A stretch of DNA of 64,000 nt from JAWLBM01 sp041687675 (GTDB lineage Bacteria > Pseudomonadota > Alphaproteobacteria > Rhizobiales > Pleomorphomonadaceae). A program made the position numbers and the translations under genes. This document shows, one piece after another, positions 26,301 to 34,347 of this stretch (positions within the stretch are counted from its first letter, which is position 1; every line of letters starts with the position of its first letter). The notes under the pieces were generated by a model. That model was not told the DNA's origin and made no database searches. It saw only the letters and a program-made list of their open reading frames with translations. The stretch covers positions 1-64,000 of the forward strand of contig JAWLBM010000022.1 in assembly GCA_041687675.1 (NCBI GenBank). The letters are read 5' to 3'.

Positions 26301-27037
26301 CGGCGCTCAGGGTCTTCTCCAACGCCGACGGGGCCTATGGCGCCAACGTCAACTACCTCGTCGAAAACGCCGCCTGGGACGACCAGAGCGAACTCGCCGA
26401 GACCTTCACCCGCCGCAAGGGCTTCGCCTACGGCCGCGACGGCCGGGTGGTGCAGCGGCCGGACCTCCTGAAGAGCGCGCTCGCCGGGGTCGACATTGCC
26501 TACCAGAACCTCGAGTCGGTGGAACTCGGCGTCACCACCCTCGACCAGTACTTCGACACGCTGGGCGGCATCGGCGCCGCGGCGCGCTCGTCCGGCCGCG
26601 ACGACCTCAAGGTCTACGTCGGCGACCAGACCCGCGGCGAGGGATGCGTGCGCAGCCTCTCCGAGCAGGTGGCGCTGGAGACGCGCACCCGTCTCCTCAA
26701 CCCGAAATGGCACGAGGCCATGCTGGAGCACGGCTACGAGGGCGTCCGCCAGATCGAGGCGCATGTCACCAACACGCTCGGCTGGTCGGCGACCACCGGC
26801 GAGGTGGCACCCTGGGTCTACCAGCGGGTGACCGAGACCTTCGTGCTCGACGAGACCATGCGCGACCGCCTGGCCGCGCTCAACCCCACCGCCGCCGCCC
26901 GCGTCGTCGGCCGCCTGCTCGAGGCCGAGCAGCGGCGGTTCTGGACGCCGGATGCGGCCACGCTGGAGGCGCTGCGCGCCGCCGGAGAGGACCTCGAGGA
27001 CAGGCTCGAGGGCGTCTCCGTCGAGGCGGCCGCCTGA
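23324..27037 (+). CDS. bchH: Magnesium chelatase porphyrin-binding subunit H
   Basis: 1237 residues, normal for BchH. The start (PRRTSAVDATSIEVVVVTLD) lies inside the last 26 bases of bchB in another frame. CobN-type core motifs are visible, e.g. HFGTHGALEFMPGKHCGLS near 590-610 and FYLYAANNPSEG near 625. It binds protoporphyrin IX and, with BchI and BchD, inserts Mg2+, the first committed step toward bacteriochlorophyll. Large antisense frames across it are GC-bias shadows. Confidence 0.97.
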   Translation: MPRRTSAVDATSIEVVVVTLDHHLSSVVERAAAALAPELPGLTLTLHAAADFEGDPASVDRCIEAIGRADIVIATMLFMEDHVRALMPALEARRDGCDAMFCAMSAGEVTRLTRLGRFDMSAPQGGAMAFLKRLRGKSSSGGASGAGARQLKMLRQIPRLLRYIPGPLQDVRAYFLGLQYWLAGSEDNVANLVRLMVERYAGEGRKGLREAVKAAPPADYPEVGLYHPRMPGRIGERPDLLPRPVAPAGRVGVLVMRSYVLAGNTGHYDGVVAALEARGLEVVPAFSSGLDARPAVERFFMDGERPAVDAVVSLTGFSLVGGPAYNDARAAEQMLVRLDVPYVAAHPVEFQTLEAWAGSARGLHPVEATIMVAIPELDGSVVPMMFGGRSEAGTGSARDMVSHPERAAMLAARVARLVKLRRTPRAERRLAVTIFNFPPNAGAVGTAAFLSVFASVQNTLKALAAAGYTVEVPADAEALKAMILSGNAGANGTPANLLARIPTDDHVRREPYLAEIEAQWGPAPGRVQADGRGIHVYGVRLGNVAVVVQPAFGYEGDPMRLLFERGFTPTHAFSAFYRWVREDFGADAALHFGTHGALEFMPGKHCGLSADCWPDRLIAELPNFYLYAANNPSEGLIAKRRGSATLVSYLTPPVARAGLYRGLVDLKAALGRYRALDPSAPAEERADLAQLVQALAAAVDLADLEPAWPDAGMSERMADLAEALYELETTLIPHGMHVVGETPSAEGRADMVRSVAEATHGFDPPPGALAALVAGVGAREAASRDADGAARLSAYENLAEIARLVGEEHEVPALVHALDGGFVRPAPGGDLIRTPAILPTGRNLHGFDPFRIPSAFALADGAKQAARLIARHVSDGHPFPESVALVLWGTDNLKSEGGPIAQALALVGARPRFDSYGRVAGAMLVPLQELSRPRVDVVITLSGIFRDLLPLQTRMLAEASFLAAAADEPTEQNFVRKHALTFAGEHGCALEDAALRVFSNADGAYGANVNYLVENAAWDDQSELAETFTRRKGFAYGRDGRVVQRPDLLKSALAGVDIAYQNLESVELGVTTLDQYFDTLGGIGAAARSSGRDDLKVYVGDQTRGEGCVRSLSEQVALETRTRLLNPKWHEAMLEHGYEGVRQIEAHVTNTLGWSATTGEVAPWVYQRVTETFVLDETMRDRLAALNPTAAARVVGRLLEAEQRRFWTPDAATLEALRAAGEDLEDRLEGVSVEAAA

Positions 27038-27052
27038 AGGAGGATTGGACCC

Positions 27053-27952
27053 ATGACCTTCCAGCCCGTTCCCCGCCGCGTTCCGAGCCGTCCCGACGGC
27101 GAAGGCAGCGTGCAGGTCCACCTGGATCCCTCGATGAAGATCGACACCGCCAAGGTGTTCGCCGTCTACGGCAAGGGCGGCATCGGCAAGAGCACGACCT
27201 CGTCGAACCTCTCCGTCGCCTTCGCCAAGCTCGGCAAGCGGGTGCTGCAGATCGGCTGCGACCCGAAGCACGACAGCACCTTCACCCTGACCAAGCAGAT
27301 GATGCCGACCGTCATCGACGTGCTGGAGCAGGTGAACTTCCACTCCGAGGAACTCCGCGTCGAGGACTTCGTCTACGAGGGCTACGGCGGCGTGATGTGC
27401 GTCGAGGCGGGCGGCCCGCCGGCGGGCACCGGCTGCGGCGGCTACGTCGTCGGCCAGACGGTGAAGCTCCTCAAGGAGCATCACCTGCTGGAGGACACCG
27501 ACGTCGTCATCTTCGACGTGCTCGGCGACGTGGTGTGCGGCGGGTTCGCCGCGCCGCTGCAGCACGCCGACCGGGGCATCATCGTCGCGGCCAACGACTT
27601 CGACTCGATCTTCGCGATGAACCGCATCGTCGGCGCCATCCACGCCAAGGCGAAGAACTACGGCGTCCGCCTCGGCGGCGTGATCGCCAACCGCAGCGCC
27701 GCCACCGACCAGATCGACCGCTACAACGAGCGCGCGGGCCTGAAGACCATCGCCCACTTCCCCGACCTCGACGTCATCCGCCGCTCGCGGCTGAAGAAGG
27801 CGACGCTGTTCGAGATGGAGCCCTCGCCGGAGCTGGAGCGGGTGCAGAACGAATACCTGCGCCTCGCGGCCTCCCTGTGGGCCGGCGTCGAGCCCTTCGA
27901 GGGCGCGCCGCTCAAGGACCGCGAGATCTTCGACCTGCTGGGGTTCGACTGA
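27053..27952 (+). CDS. bchL: Dark protochlorophyllide reductase iron-sulfur ATPase
   Basis: 299 residues, NifH-like. The P-loop YGKGGIGKSTTSSNL is at about 39-53, with GCDPKHDSTF after it. The two cysteines that hold the inter-subunit 4Fe-4S cluster lie in PPAGTGCGGYVVG and LGDVVCGGF. The homodimer passes electrons to BchN-BchB with ATP hydrolysis. An AAGGAGG site precedes the ATG. The stop overlaps the bchM start. Confidence 0.97.
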   Translation: MTFQPVPRRVPSRPDGEGSVQVHLDPSMKIDTAKVFAVYGKGGIGKSTTSSNLSVAFAKLGKRVLQIGCDPKHDSTFTLTKQMMPTVIDVLEQVNFHSEELRVEDFVYEGYGGVMCVEAGGPPAGTGCGGYVVGQTVKLLKEHHLLEDTDVVIFDVLGDVVCGGFAAPLQHADRGIIVAANDFDSIFAMNRIVGAIHAKAKNYGVRLGGVIANRSAATDQIDRYNERAGLKTIAHFPDLDVIRRSRLKKATLFEMEPSPELERVQNEYLRLAASLWAGVEPFEGAPLKDREIFDLLGFD

Positions 27953-28656
27953 TGGACACCGCCCGCTACGCCGCCCGGCGCGGCGAACTCCTCACCTACT
28001 TCGACCGCACCGCGGTCGACGCCTGGGCGCGGCTCACCTCCGACGCGCCGGTCGGCCGGATCCGCGCCACCGTGCGCGCCGGCCGCGACGACATGCGCGC
28101 GACGCTGCTCTCCTGGCTGCCGGCGGACCTCTCCGGCCGACGCATCCTCGACGCCGGCTGCGGCACCGGGGCCTTTTCGGTCGCCGCCGCCCGCCGCGGC
28201 GCCACGGTGGTCGGCGTCGACATCTCGCCGACGCTGGTCGCCCTCGGCCGCGAGCGGCTGCCGCAGGATCTCGTCGGCTCGGGCCGGATCGAGCTCGCGG
28301 TCGGCGACATGCTCGACCCGGCGCTCGGCGCCTTCGACCACGTGGTGGCGATGGACAGCCTGATCCACTACCGCGGCGGCGACGTCGCCGGAGCGCTCGC
28401 CGGCCTCGCCGCCCGCACCCGCCGCTCGATCGTTTTCACCTTCGCGCCCCGGACGCCGCTGCTCTCGACCATGCACGCGGTCGGCCGGCTGTTCCCGCGC
28501 GGCGACCGGGCGCCGGCGATCGAGCCGATCGGCGCGGACGACCTCGCCCGGCGGATCGACGGGCACCCGGAGCTCGCCGGCTGGCGCCGCGGCCGTACCG
28601 CGCGGGTCTCCCGCGGCTTCTACATCTCCCAGGGCCAGGAGCTCGTCCGGCCATGA
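27952..28656 (+). CDS. bchM: Mg-protoporphyrin IX O-methyltransferase
   Basis: 234 residues. SAM-binding motif I is ILDAGCGTGAFSVAAARRGA (about 64-83), followed by VVGVDISPTLV and the post-motif DHVVAMDSLIHY. The C-terminal SRGFYISQ is typical. It methylates the ring-C propionate of Mg-protoporphyrin before the AcsF cyclase step. ATG overlaps the bchL stop (TGATG) and its own stop overlaps lhaA. Confidence 0.95.
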   Translation: MDTARYAARRGELLTYFDRTAVDAWARLTSDAPVGRIRATVRAGRDDMRATLLSWLPADLSGRRILDAGCGTGAFSVAAARRGATVVGVDISPTLVALGRERLPQDLVGSGRIELAVGDMLDPALGAFDHVVAMDSLIHYRGGDVAGALAGLAARTRRSIVFTFAPRTPLLSTMHAVGRLFPRGDRAPAIEPIGADDLARRIDGHPELAGWRRGRTARVSRGFYISQGQELVRP

Positions 28657-30083
28657 CCCCCGCGGGCCGTCGCCTCTCCGCCGTCTGGAGCCTGGTGGGA
28701 ACGAAGTTCCTGCCCTTCGCCGACGCGGGCAGCGACCGGCTGCCGCTGCCGCAGCTGCTGCGGCTGTCGCTGTTCCAGGTCTCGGTCGGGATGGCGATGG
28801 CGCTGCTCGTCGGCACGCTCAACCGGGTGATGATCGTCGAGCTCGGGATCTCCGCGGCGCTCGTCGCCACCATGGTGGCGCTGCCGATCCTGTTCGCGCC
28901 GCTCCGGGCGCTGATCGGCTTTCGCTCCGACCATCACCGCTCCGTGCTCGGCTGGAGGCGGGTGCCCTACATCTGGTTCGGCACGCTGATGCAGTTCGGC
29001 GGCTTCGCCTTCATGCCCTTCGCGCTGCTGGTGCTGTCCACCGAGGGCGACTGGCACCGCTTCGCCGGCACCACCGCCGGCGCGCTCGCCTTCCTGCTCG
29101 TCGGCGCCGGCCTGCAGACCACCCAGACCGCCGGCCTCGCGCTCGCCACCGACCTCGCCCGCGAGGAGGACCGGCCGCGGGTGGTGGCCCTGATGTATGT
29201 GATGCTGCTCATCGGCATGCTCCTGTCGAGCGTCGTCTTCGCCTTCGTGCTCGAGCCCTTCTCCGAGTTCCGCCTGATCCAGGTGATCCAGGGGGCGGCC
29301 GCGCTGACCATGGCGCTCAACCTCGTCGCCCTGTGGAAGCAGGAGGCCCGCGATCCCTCCCGCACCCGGCCGGACCGTCCGCGGCCGCGCTTCACCGAGG
29401 CCTGGCGGGCGTTCGCCTCGCGCGGGCGGACCCGCCGCTTCCTCCTCGCCGTCGGCCTCGGCACCGCCGCCTTCGCCATGCAGGACGTGGTGCTCGAGCC
29501 CTATGGCGGGCAGGTGCTCAACCTCGGCGTCGCCAGCACGACGCAGCTGACCGCGCTCGCCGCCGGCGGCGCGCTCGCCGCCTTCGCCCTCGCCGCCCGG
29601 CTGCTCGGCCGCGGCTACGACCCGCTGCGGCTCGCCGCCTACGGCGCCGTCGTCGGCCTGCCGGCCTTCGCGGCCGTGGCGCTCGCCGCGCCGCTCGATA
29701 GCGCCGGGCTGTTCCGCCTCGGCACCGTCCTGATCGGCTTCGGCGGCGGCCTCTTCGCCGTCGGCAGCCTCACCACCGCGATGGGCCTCGACGATGCGGG
29801 CCACGTCGGCCTCGCCCTCGGCGCCTGGGGCGCCGTCCAGGCGACCGCGGCCGGCGTGGCGATCGCGCTTGGCGGGGTGATCCGCGACGTCGTCGCCCTC
29901 GCGGTCGACAGCGGCCTCGCCGGCCCGGTGCTGAGCGGGCCCTCGGTCGGCTACGCGGCGGTCTATCTGGTCGAACTGCTGCTTGTCCTCGCCACCATCG
30001 CCATCGTCGGCCCGCTGGTCGGGCAGGGACGCGTCGCGCGGCCGGCGGGCGGGCGGTTCGGGCTTGCCGAAATGCCGGGCTGA
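28653..30083 (+). CDS. lhaA: LH1 assembly protein LhaA (PucC family)
   Basis: 476 residues with 12 predicted membrane helices. The family landmarks RLSLFQVSVGMAMALLVGTL, NRVMIVELG, LRALIGFRSDHHRSVLGWRR and VPYIWFGTLMQFGG are present. LhaA assists LH1 assembly, probably by delivering bacteriochlorophyll to the antenna polypeptides. It is the link between the bchFNBHLM genes and puhA, as in Rhodobacter. It is a paralogue of the PucC-like protein at 15047-16363. Confidence 0.93.
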   Translation: MTPAGRRLSAVWSLVGTKFLPFADAGSDRLPLPQLLRLSLFQVSVGMAMALLVGTLNRVMIVELGISAALVATMVALPILFAPLRALIGFRSDHHRSVLGWRRVPYIWFGTLMQFGGFAFMPFALLVLSTEGDWHRFAGTTAGALAFLLVGAGLQTTQTAGLALATDLAREEDRPRVVALMYVMLLIGMLLSSVVFAFVLEPFSEFRLIQVIQGAAALTMALNLVALWKQEARDPSRTRPDRPRPRFTEAWRAFASRGRTRRFLLAVGLGTAAFAMQDVVLEPYGGQVLNLGVASTTQLTALAAGGALAAFALAARLLGRGYDPLRLAAYGAVVGLPAFAAVALAAPLDSAGLFRLGTVLIGFGGGLFAVGSLTTAMGLDDAGHVGLALGAWGAVQATAAGVAIALGGVIRDVVALAVDSGLAGPVLSGPSVGYAAVYLVELLLVLATIAIVGPLVGQGRVARPAGGRFGLAEMPG

Positions 30084-30103
30084 GCGCCCGGAAGGACTGA
30101 TGT

Positions 30104-30121
30104 CCCGCCACCGGTGGCGGG
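30104..30121. other. Perfect palindrome between lhaA and puhA
   Basis: CCCGCCACCGGTGGCGGG is an 18-bp perfect palindrome in the 123-base gap. It could form an mRNA hairpin acting as a processing or stability element; no T-run follows, so a terminator is unlikely. Confidence 0.5.
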
Positions 30122-30206
30122 CGACGAAACGAAACCTGGAACGACCGTGCGGCGCCCCGGCGCCGCGACCGGAGCGGACGGATCGGAAAGGCCTCGGGAG
30201 GCTCCC

Positions 30207-30980
30207 ATGGGCATAACGCTGACCAACCACATCGACCTGGCGCTGATCGCGCTCTACGTCTTCTGGGCGTTCTTCGCCGGGCTGATCTACTACCTGCACC
30301 GCGAGAACAAGCGCGAGGGCTACCCGCTGCTCTCCTCGCGGGCGAACGGTCGCGTCACCGTGCAGGGCTTCCCGACGGTGCCGAAGCCGAAGACCTACCT
30401 GCTGCCGCATGGCGGCACGGTCAGCGTCCCCGACCCGAGCCGCGACGACCACCGGCCGATCGCCGCGGTGCCGGTGGCGCTCTGGCCCGGCGCCCCGCTG
30501 ACGCCCACCGGCAACCCGATGCTCGACGGCGTCGGGCCGGGCTCCTGGGCCGCGCGCGCCGACCATCCGGACCTCACCCACGAGGGCGACCCGAAGATCG
30601 TGCCGCTGCGCGTCGCCACCGACTTCTACCCGGCGAGGGAGGACCCGGATCCGCGCGGGATGCGGGTGATCGCCGGCGACGGCGGCTCGCCGGGCAAGAT
30701 CGTCGACGCCTGGGTCGACAAGTCCGAGTTCATCTTCCGCTACTTCGAGATCGAGCTCGACGACGGCGGCGCCCATGTGCTGGTGCCGGTGGCCTTCACC
30801 AGCATCGACGCCAAGCGCCGCCAGATCACCATCAGCGCGATCTTCACCGAGCACTTCAAGGACGTGCCGAGGACGAAGACCCTCGAGCAGGTCACGATGC
30901 TCGAGGAGGAGAAGATCATGGGCTACTACGGCGGCGGCACCCTCTACGCCTCGCCGAAGCGGACGGAGTCGTGGATATGA
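30207..30980 (+). CDS. puhA: Photosynthetic reaction centre H subunit
   Basis: 257 residues. One N-terminal membrane helix is at about 11-30 (LALIALYVFWAFFAGLIYYL), followed by HRENKREGYPL and a soluble beta-rich domain with WVDKSEFIFRYFEIEL and the C-terminal EEEKIMGYYGGGTLYA. It caps the cytoplasmic face of L and M and steers proton uptake to the secondary quinone. GGGAGGC stands before the ATG. The stop overlaps puhB (ATGA). Confidence 0.97.
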   Translation: MGITLTNHIDLALIALYVFWAFFAGLIYYLHRENKREGYPLLSSRANGRVTVQGFPTVPKPKTYLLPHGGTVSVPDPSRDDHRPIAAVPVALWPGAPLTPTGNPMLDGVGPGSWAARADHPDLTHEGDPKIVPLRVATDFYPAREDPDPRGMRVIAGDGGSPGKIVDAWVDKSEFIFRYFEIELDDGGAHVLVPVAFTSIDAKRRQITISAIFTEHFKDVPRTKTLEQVTMLEEEKIMGYYGGGTLYASPKRTESWI

Positions 30981-31630
30981 CGGACGACGCAAAGCCGGAC
31001 GGGACCATGGTTCCTGAGGGCCTGCCGGACCATCTCCCCGCCGGCGAGCGGATGCTCTGGCAGGGACGCCCGGCGGCCTGGCCCCTCACCGTGCACGCCC
31101 TTCGCTTCCACTGGGTCGCCGGCTACTTCGCCGTGCTGCTCGCCTGGCGCTTCGTCGCCTTCCTGTCGGACGGCGCCGGAGTGGTCCAGGCGGCCCGGGA
31201 CGCGGCCTGGATCGCGCCGCTGGCGGCCGCCGCGCTGGGGCTGCTCGCGCTGCTCGGCTGGGCCTCGGCAAGGAGCGCCCGCTACACGGTCACCGACCGG
31301 CGGGTGGTGATGCGGGTCGGGATCGCCCTCAGCGTCACCATCAACCTGCCCTACCGGGTGATCGACGGCGCGTCGGTCCGCCGCAACCGCGATGGCAGCG
31401 GCGACATCGCCTTCCAGCTCGAGCCCGGCACCCGGGCCGCCTACCTTGTGCTGTGGCCGCACGCCCGCGCCTTCCGCTACGCCCGGCCGGAACCGATGCT
31501 CCGGGCCATCCCGGACGTCGATGCGGTCGCGGCGAAGGTTTCGGCGGCGCTCGGCGCCACCAGCGCGGGCGTCGCCCGCGCGCCCGCGGCGGAGGTCGGC
31601 CTCGCCGGCTTCCCGGCCGCGGCGGAATAG
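30977..31630 (+). CDS. puhB: Photosynthetic complex assembly protein PuhB
   Basis: 217 residues. Two or three membrane helices (about 48-60 and 77-97) precede a PH-like domain beginning YTVTDRRVVMRVGIALSVTI (about 101-120). The N-terminal LPAGERMLWQGRP is characteristic. PuhB supports assembly of the reaction centre and LH1 in Rhodobacter. ATG 30977 overlaps the puhA stop; a GTG six bases earlier is less likely. Confidence 0.93.
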   Translation: MTDDAKPDGTMVPEGLPDHLPAGERMLWQGRPAAWPLTVHALRFHWVAGYFAVLLAWRFVAFLSDGAGVVQAARDAAWIAPLAAAALGLLALLGWASARSARYTVTDRRVVMRVGIALSVTINLPYRVIDGASVRRNRDGSGDIAFQLEPGTRAAYLVLWPHARAFRYARPEPMLRAIPDVDAVAAKVSAALGATSAGVARAPAAEVGLAGFPAAAE

Positions 31631-31639
31631 GAGGCGGCG

Positions 31640-32077
31640 ATGAGCGGGGCAGAGGCTCACGGGCAGGTGCCGAGGCTGGCGCTGGTCGCGGCGGCCGGGA
31701 TGCTGGCGCTGTCCATCGTCTTCGCCGCCGGCGCCCGCTGGACCGGCGTCGGCCGGGTGGAACTGGCGCCGGCGCCCGAGGCGACGGGGGTCGACCTCGT
31801 CTTCGAGGATCGGGCCGACGGGGCCGTGGTCGTCCACGGCGGCGGCAGGGAGACGGTGCTGGGTCCGGGCACCAACGGATTCGTCCGGGGCGTGGTGAGG
31901 GGTCTCGCCCGCGACCGGCGTGCACGCGGGGTCGGCGCCGAGGTGCCGTTCCGCCTGGTCCAACGCGTCGACGGACGGCTGTTGCTGGAAGATCCGGCAA
32001 CCGGCCGCGCCCTCGATCTGGGAGCGTTCGGACCGACCAACGCAGGCGCCTTCGCAAGGCTCCTGCCGACGGAGTGA
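31640..32077 (+). CDS. puhC: Photosynthetic complex assembly protein PuhC
   Basis: 145 residues. A single N-terminal membrane anchor (about 11-32) is followed by a periplasmic domain with LVFEDRADGAVVVHGG, VLGPGTNGFVRGVVRGLARD and RALDLGAFGPTNAGAFARLL, all typical for PuhC. The protein helps organise the LH1-reaction centre core. GGAGGCGG precedes the ATG. Confidence 0.92.
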   Translation: MSGAEAHGQVPRLALVAAAGMLALSIVFAAGARWTGVGRVELAPAPEATGVDLVFEDRADGAVVVHGGGRETVLGPGTNGFVRGVVRGLARDRRARGVGAEVPFRLVQRVDGRLLLEDPATGRALDLGAFGPTNAGAFARLLPTE

Positions 32078-32112
32078 GGGGGCCCCGAGGGGCCGGATCG
32101 AGGGAGGACATC

Positions 32113-32415
32113 ATGACGAACAGCTGGTTCGGGTCGGCGGGGGCGCGCGTCGTGCCCTGTACGGTCGACATCGAGAACACCCACGACAGGCTCCACGCCC
32201 ACGTGGTCCTGGACGGCTACGACCCGGAGCCGGGCGACGAGGTCATCGTCCACGATGCCCCCACCGACGTGCCCTTCGGCGAGCGGGTGGTGGCGCGCTG
32301 CAGCGCCACCGTCGTCCCGGCGTCCCGCCTCGGCGGCCTCTTGAGCCGCGCGGCGGGGTATCTCGAGCTCACCGAGCTCTACGAGGTCGGCTTCGACGAG
32401 GGGAGGCGGTCATGA
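32113..32415 (+). CDS. Small conserved protein between puhC and acsF
   Basis: 100 residues, soluble, with no membrane segment. The sequence starts SWFGSAGARVVPCTVDIENT and continues with a strand-rich middle (GDEVIVHDAPTDVPFGERVV, then ARCSATVVPASR) and an amphipathic end (YLELTELYEVGFDEGRRS). A gene of similar size often sits before acsF in photosynthesis clusters, but it has no settled name or function. GGGAGGAC precedes ATG 32113, and its stop overlaps the acsF start (ATGA), so it is probably translated in fixed ratio with AcsF and could be a cyclase helper. Confidence 0.75.
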   Translation: MTNSWFGSAGARVVPCTVDIENTHDRLHAHVVLDGYDPEPGDEVIVHDAPTDVPFGERVVARCSATVVPASRLGGLLSRAAGYLELTELYEVGFDEGRRS

Positions 32416-33482
32416 TCCCGATGGAAGGCGGCGCCCAGGGGCGCACCAACACCACCGACATGGCGCAGACGGACACCATGCTGAGCCCGCGGTTCTACAC
32501 CACCGACTGCGAGGCCATCGACAAGGTCGACATCGACAGCGTCCGGGCCGAGTGGAACGAGGTCATGGACGAGCTCCGGGCCGACACCAACAAGGGTCAT
32601 TTCGTCCGCAGCGAGGAGTTCGACGGCTTCCGCATGGAGGACCTTCCGGAGGACCTCAGGGCGGAGTTCACCGACTTCCTCGTCTCCTCGCTGACGGCCG
32701 AGTTCTCCGGCTGCGTGCTCTACTCCGAGATCAAGCGGCGCATCAAGAACCCGGAGATACGCGAGCTGTTCGGCTTCATGACGCGCGACGAATCCCGCCA
32801 CGCCGGCTTCATCAACGAGACGCTGAAGGACGCCGGCATCGGCGTCGACCTCGGCTTCCTGAAGCGGGCGAAGAAGTACACCTACTTCAAGCCGAAGTTC
32901 ATCTTCTACGCGACCTACCTCTCCGAGAAGATCGGCTACGCGCGTTACATCACCATCTACCGCCAGCTCGAGCGCAACCCGGATCACCGCTTCCACCCGA
33001 TCTTCAAATGGTTTGAGAAGTGGTGCAACGACGAGTTCCGCCACGGCGAGGCCTTCGCGCTGATCATGCGGGCCGACCCGAAGCTGCTCTCCGGGCACAA
33101 CCGGCTGTGGATCCGCTTCTTCCTGCTCGCCGTGTTCGCGACCATGTATGTGCGCGACCACATGCGGCCGGCGTTCCACAAGGCGCTCGGCGTCGATCCG
33201 ACCGAGTACGACATGGCGGTGCTCCGGCTCACCTCGGAGATCTCCAAGCAGGTCTTCCCCTTCACCCTCGACATCGACAGCCCCGCCTTCCGCCGCGGCT
33301 TCGACCGGCTGTGGCGCCTCAACGAGGCGATGGCCGCGGCGCGGGCGAAGGGCGGGCTGCTCGCCCCGGTGAAGCGCGCCGGCCTCGCCGCCGCCGCCGC
33401 CGCCACCTTCGCCGGCCTCTACCTGCGGCCGGTGATCGAGAACCGGGTGCCGGCGCGGGTGCGCCTCAGCCCGGCCTGGTGA
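32412..33482 (+). CDS. acsF: Oxygen-dependent Mg-protoporphyrin IX monomethyl ester cyclase
   Basis: 356 residues. Diiron ligands are visible in EFTDFLVSSLTAEFSGC, MTRDESRHAGFINE (ExxH) and CNDEFRHGEAFAL (ExxH). The enzyme forms ring E of bacteriochlorophyll using O2. No bchE is present in the window, so at least within the cluster this step needs oxygen. The C-terminal 30 residues include a hydrophobic stretch (AGLAAAAAATFAGLYL). It is translationally coupled to the preceding small gene and followed by puhE. Confidence 0.96.
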   Translation: MIPMEGGAQGRTNTTDMAQTDTMLSPRFYTTDCEAIDKVDIDSVRAEWNEVMDELRADTNKGHFVRSEEFDGFRMEDLPEDLRAEFTDFLVSSLTAEFSGCVLYSEIKRRIKNPEIRELFGFMTRDESRHAGFINETLKDAGIGVDLGFLKRAKKYTYFKPKFIFYATYLSEKIGYARYITIYRQLERNPDHRFHPIFKWFEKWCNDEFRHGEAFALIMRADPKLLSGHNRLWIRFFLLAVFATMYVRDHMRPAFHKALGVDPTEYDMAVLRLTSEISKQVFPFTLDIDSPAFRRGFDRLWRLNEAMAAARAKGGLLAPVKRAGLAAAAAATFAGLYLRPVIENRVPARVRLSPAW

Positions 33483-33507
33483 GCCCGAGAGGGAAAGGAC
33501 CCGCAAG

Positions 33508-34344
33508 GTGCCCGACACCGTCCTCGCCGTCGCCCATGTGCTGTTCCTGTGGTGGTTCGGCACGGGAGCCGTCCTCTTCCTGGACGGGCTTCCGCGCCGC
33601 ACCTACCCGTGGACGCTCGCCGGGGCGGCGCTGGTCGCCCTTGCCGCGACGGCGGGGCTGGTGGCGAGCGCCGACGACACCGGCGTCGGCGGGGCCCACC
33701 TCGCCTTCGCCTCGGCGCTCGGCATCTGGGGGGTGAACGAGATCCTGTTCCTCACCGGCGCCGTCACCGGGCCGCGGCGGACGGCCTGCCCCGAGGGCGC
33801 GCGCGGCTGGAGCCGCTTCCGCTATGCCGCGGAAAGCGTGATCTACCACGAACTGGCGGTGGCGCTGTCGGCGCTGGTCGTGTGGATCGCCGTCGCCGGC
33901 GGCGACAACAAGGTCGGGTTGTGGACCTTCCTCGCCCTCTGGGTGATGCGGCTGTCGACCAAGATCAACATCTTCCTCGGCGTGCGCAACCTCGGCGAGG
34001 AGTTCCTGCCGGACCACCTGCGCTACCTCGCCAGCTACTTCCGCCGCGCGCCGATGAACCCGGCGTTCCCGGTGTCGATGGTCGGCTCGACGGCGCTGCT
34101 CGCCTTTCTCGTCGTCTCGGCCGCCGCCCCGGCCACCAGCGCCGTCGAGGGCGTCGGCCTGACGATCCTCGCGACCCTCGTCGGGCTGGCGCTGCTCGAG
34201 CATCTTTTCCTCGTGCTGCCCTTCGACCCCGCCACCCTTTGGCGGTGGGGTTTCACGTCTCGCGCGGCGGCCGCCGCGCCCGCGCCCTTCCGACCCGACG
34301 CCCCGGCCCCGCTGAAGGCGGCCGTCGACCGCCCACGGAGGTAA
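33508..34344 (+). CDS. puhE: PuhE membrane protein (DUF3623)
   Basis: 278 residues with about seven membrane helices. Family landmarks are FLWWFGTGAVLFLDGLPRRT, GIWGVNEILFLTGA, YHELAVALSALVVW and RLSTKINIFLGVRNL. Loss of PuhE in Rhodobacter alters bacteriochlorophyll and core-complex levels; its exact function is unknown. It starts at GTG 33508 after GGGAAAGGA, and hemA follows three bases after its stop. Confidence 0.92.
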   Translation: MPDTVLAVAHVLFLWWFGTGAVLFLDGLPRRTYPWTLAGAALVALAATAGLVASADDTGVGGAHLAFASALGIWGVNEILFLTGAVTGPRRTACPEGARGWSRFRYAAESVIYHELAVALSALVVWIAVAGGDNKVGLWTFLALWVMRLSTKINIFLGVRNLGEEFLPDHLRYLASYFRRAPMNPAFPVSMVGSTALLAFLVVSAAAPATSAVEGVGLTILATLVGLALLEHLFLVLPFDPATLWRWGFTSRAAAAAPAPFRPDAPAPLKAAVDRPRR

Positions 34345-34347
34345 GTC

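Noticed and set aside
23303..27757. A 1484-codon open frame on the minus strand across bchH and bchL
   Set aside because: It is antisense to genes with clear motifs and arises from GC bias in third positions; its product has no recognisable domain.
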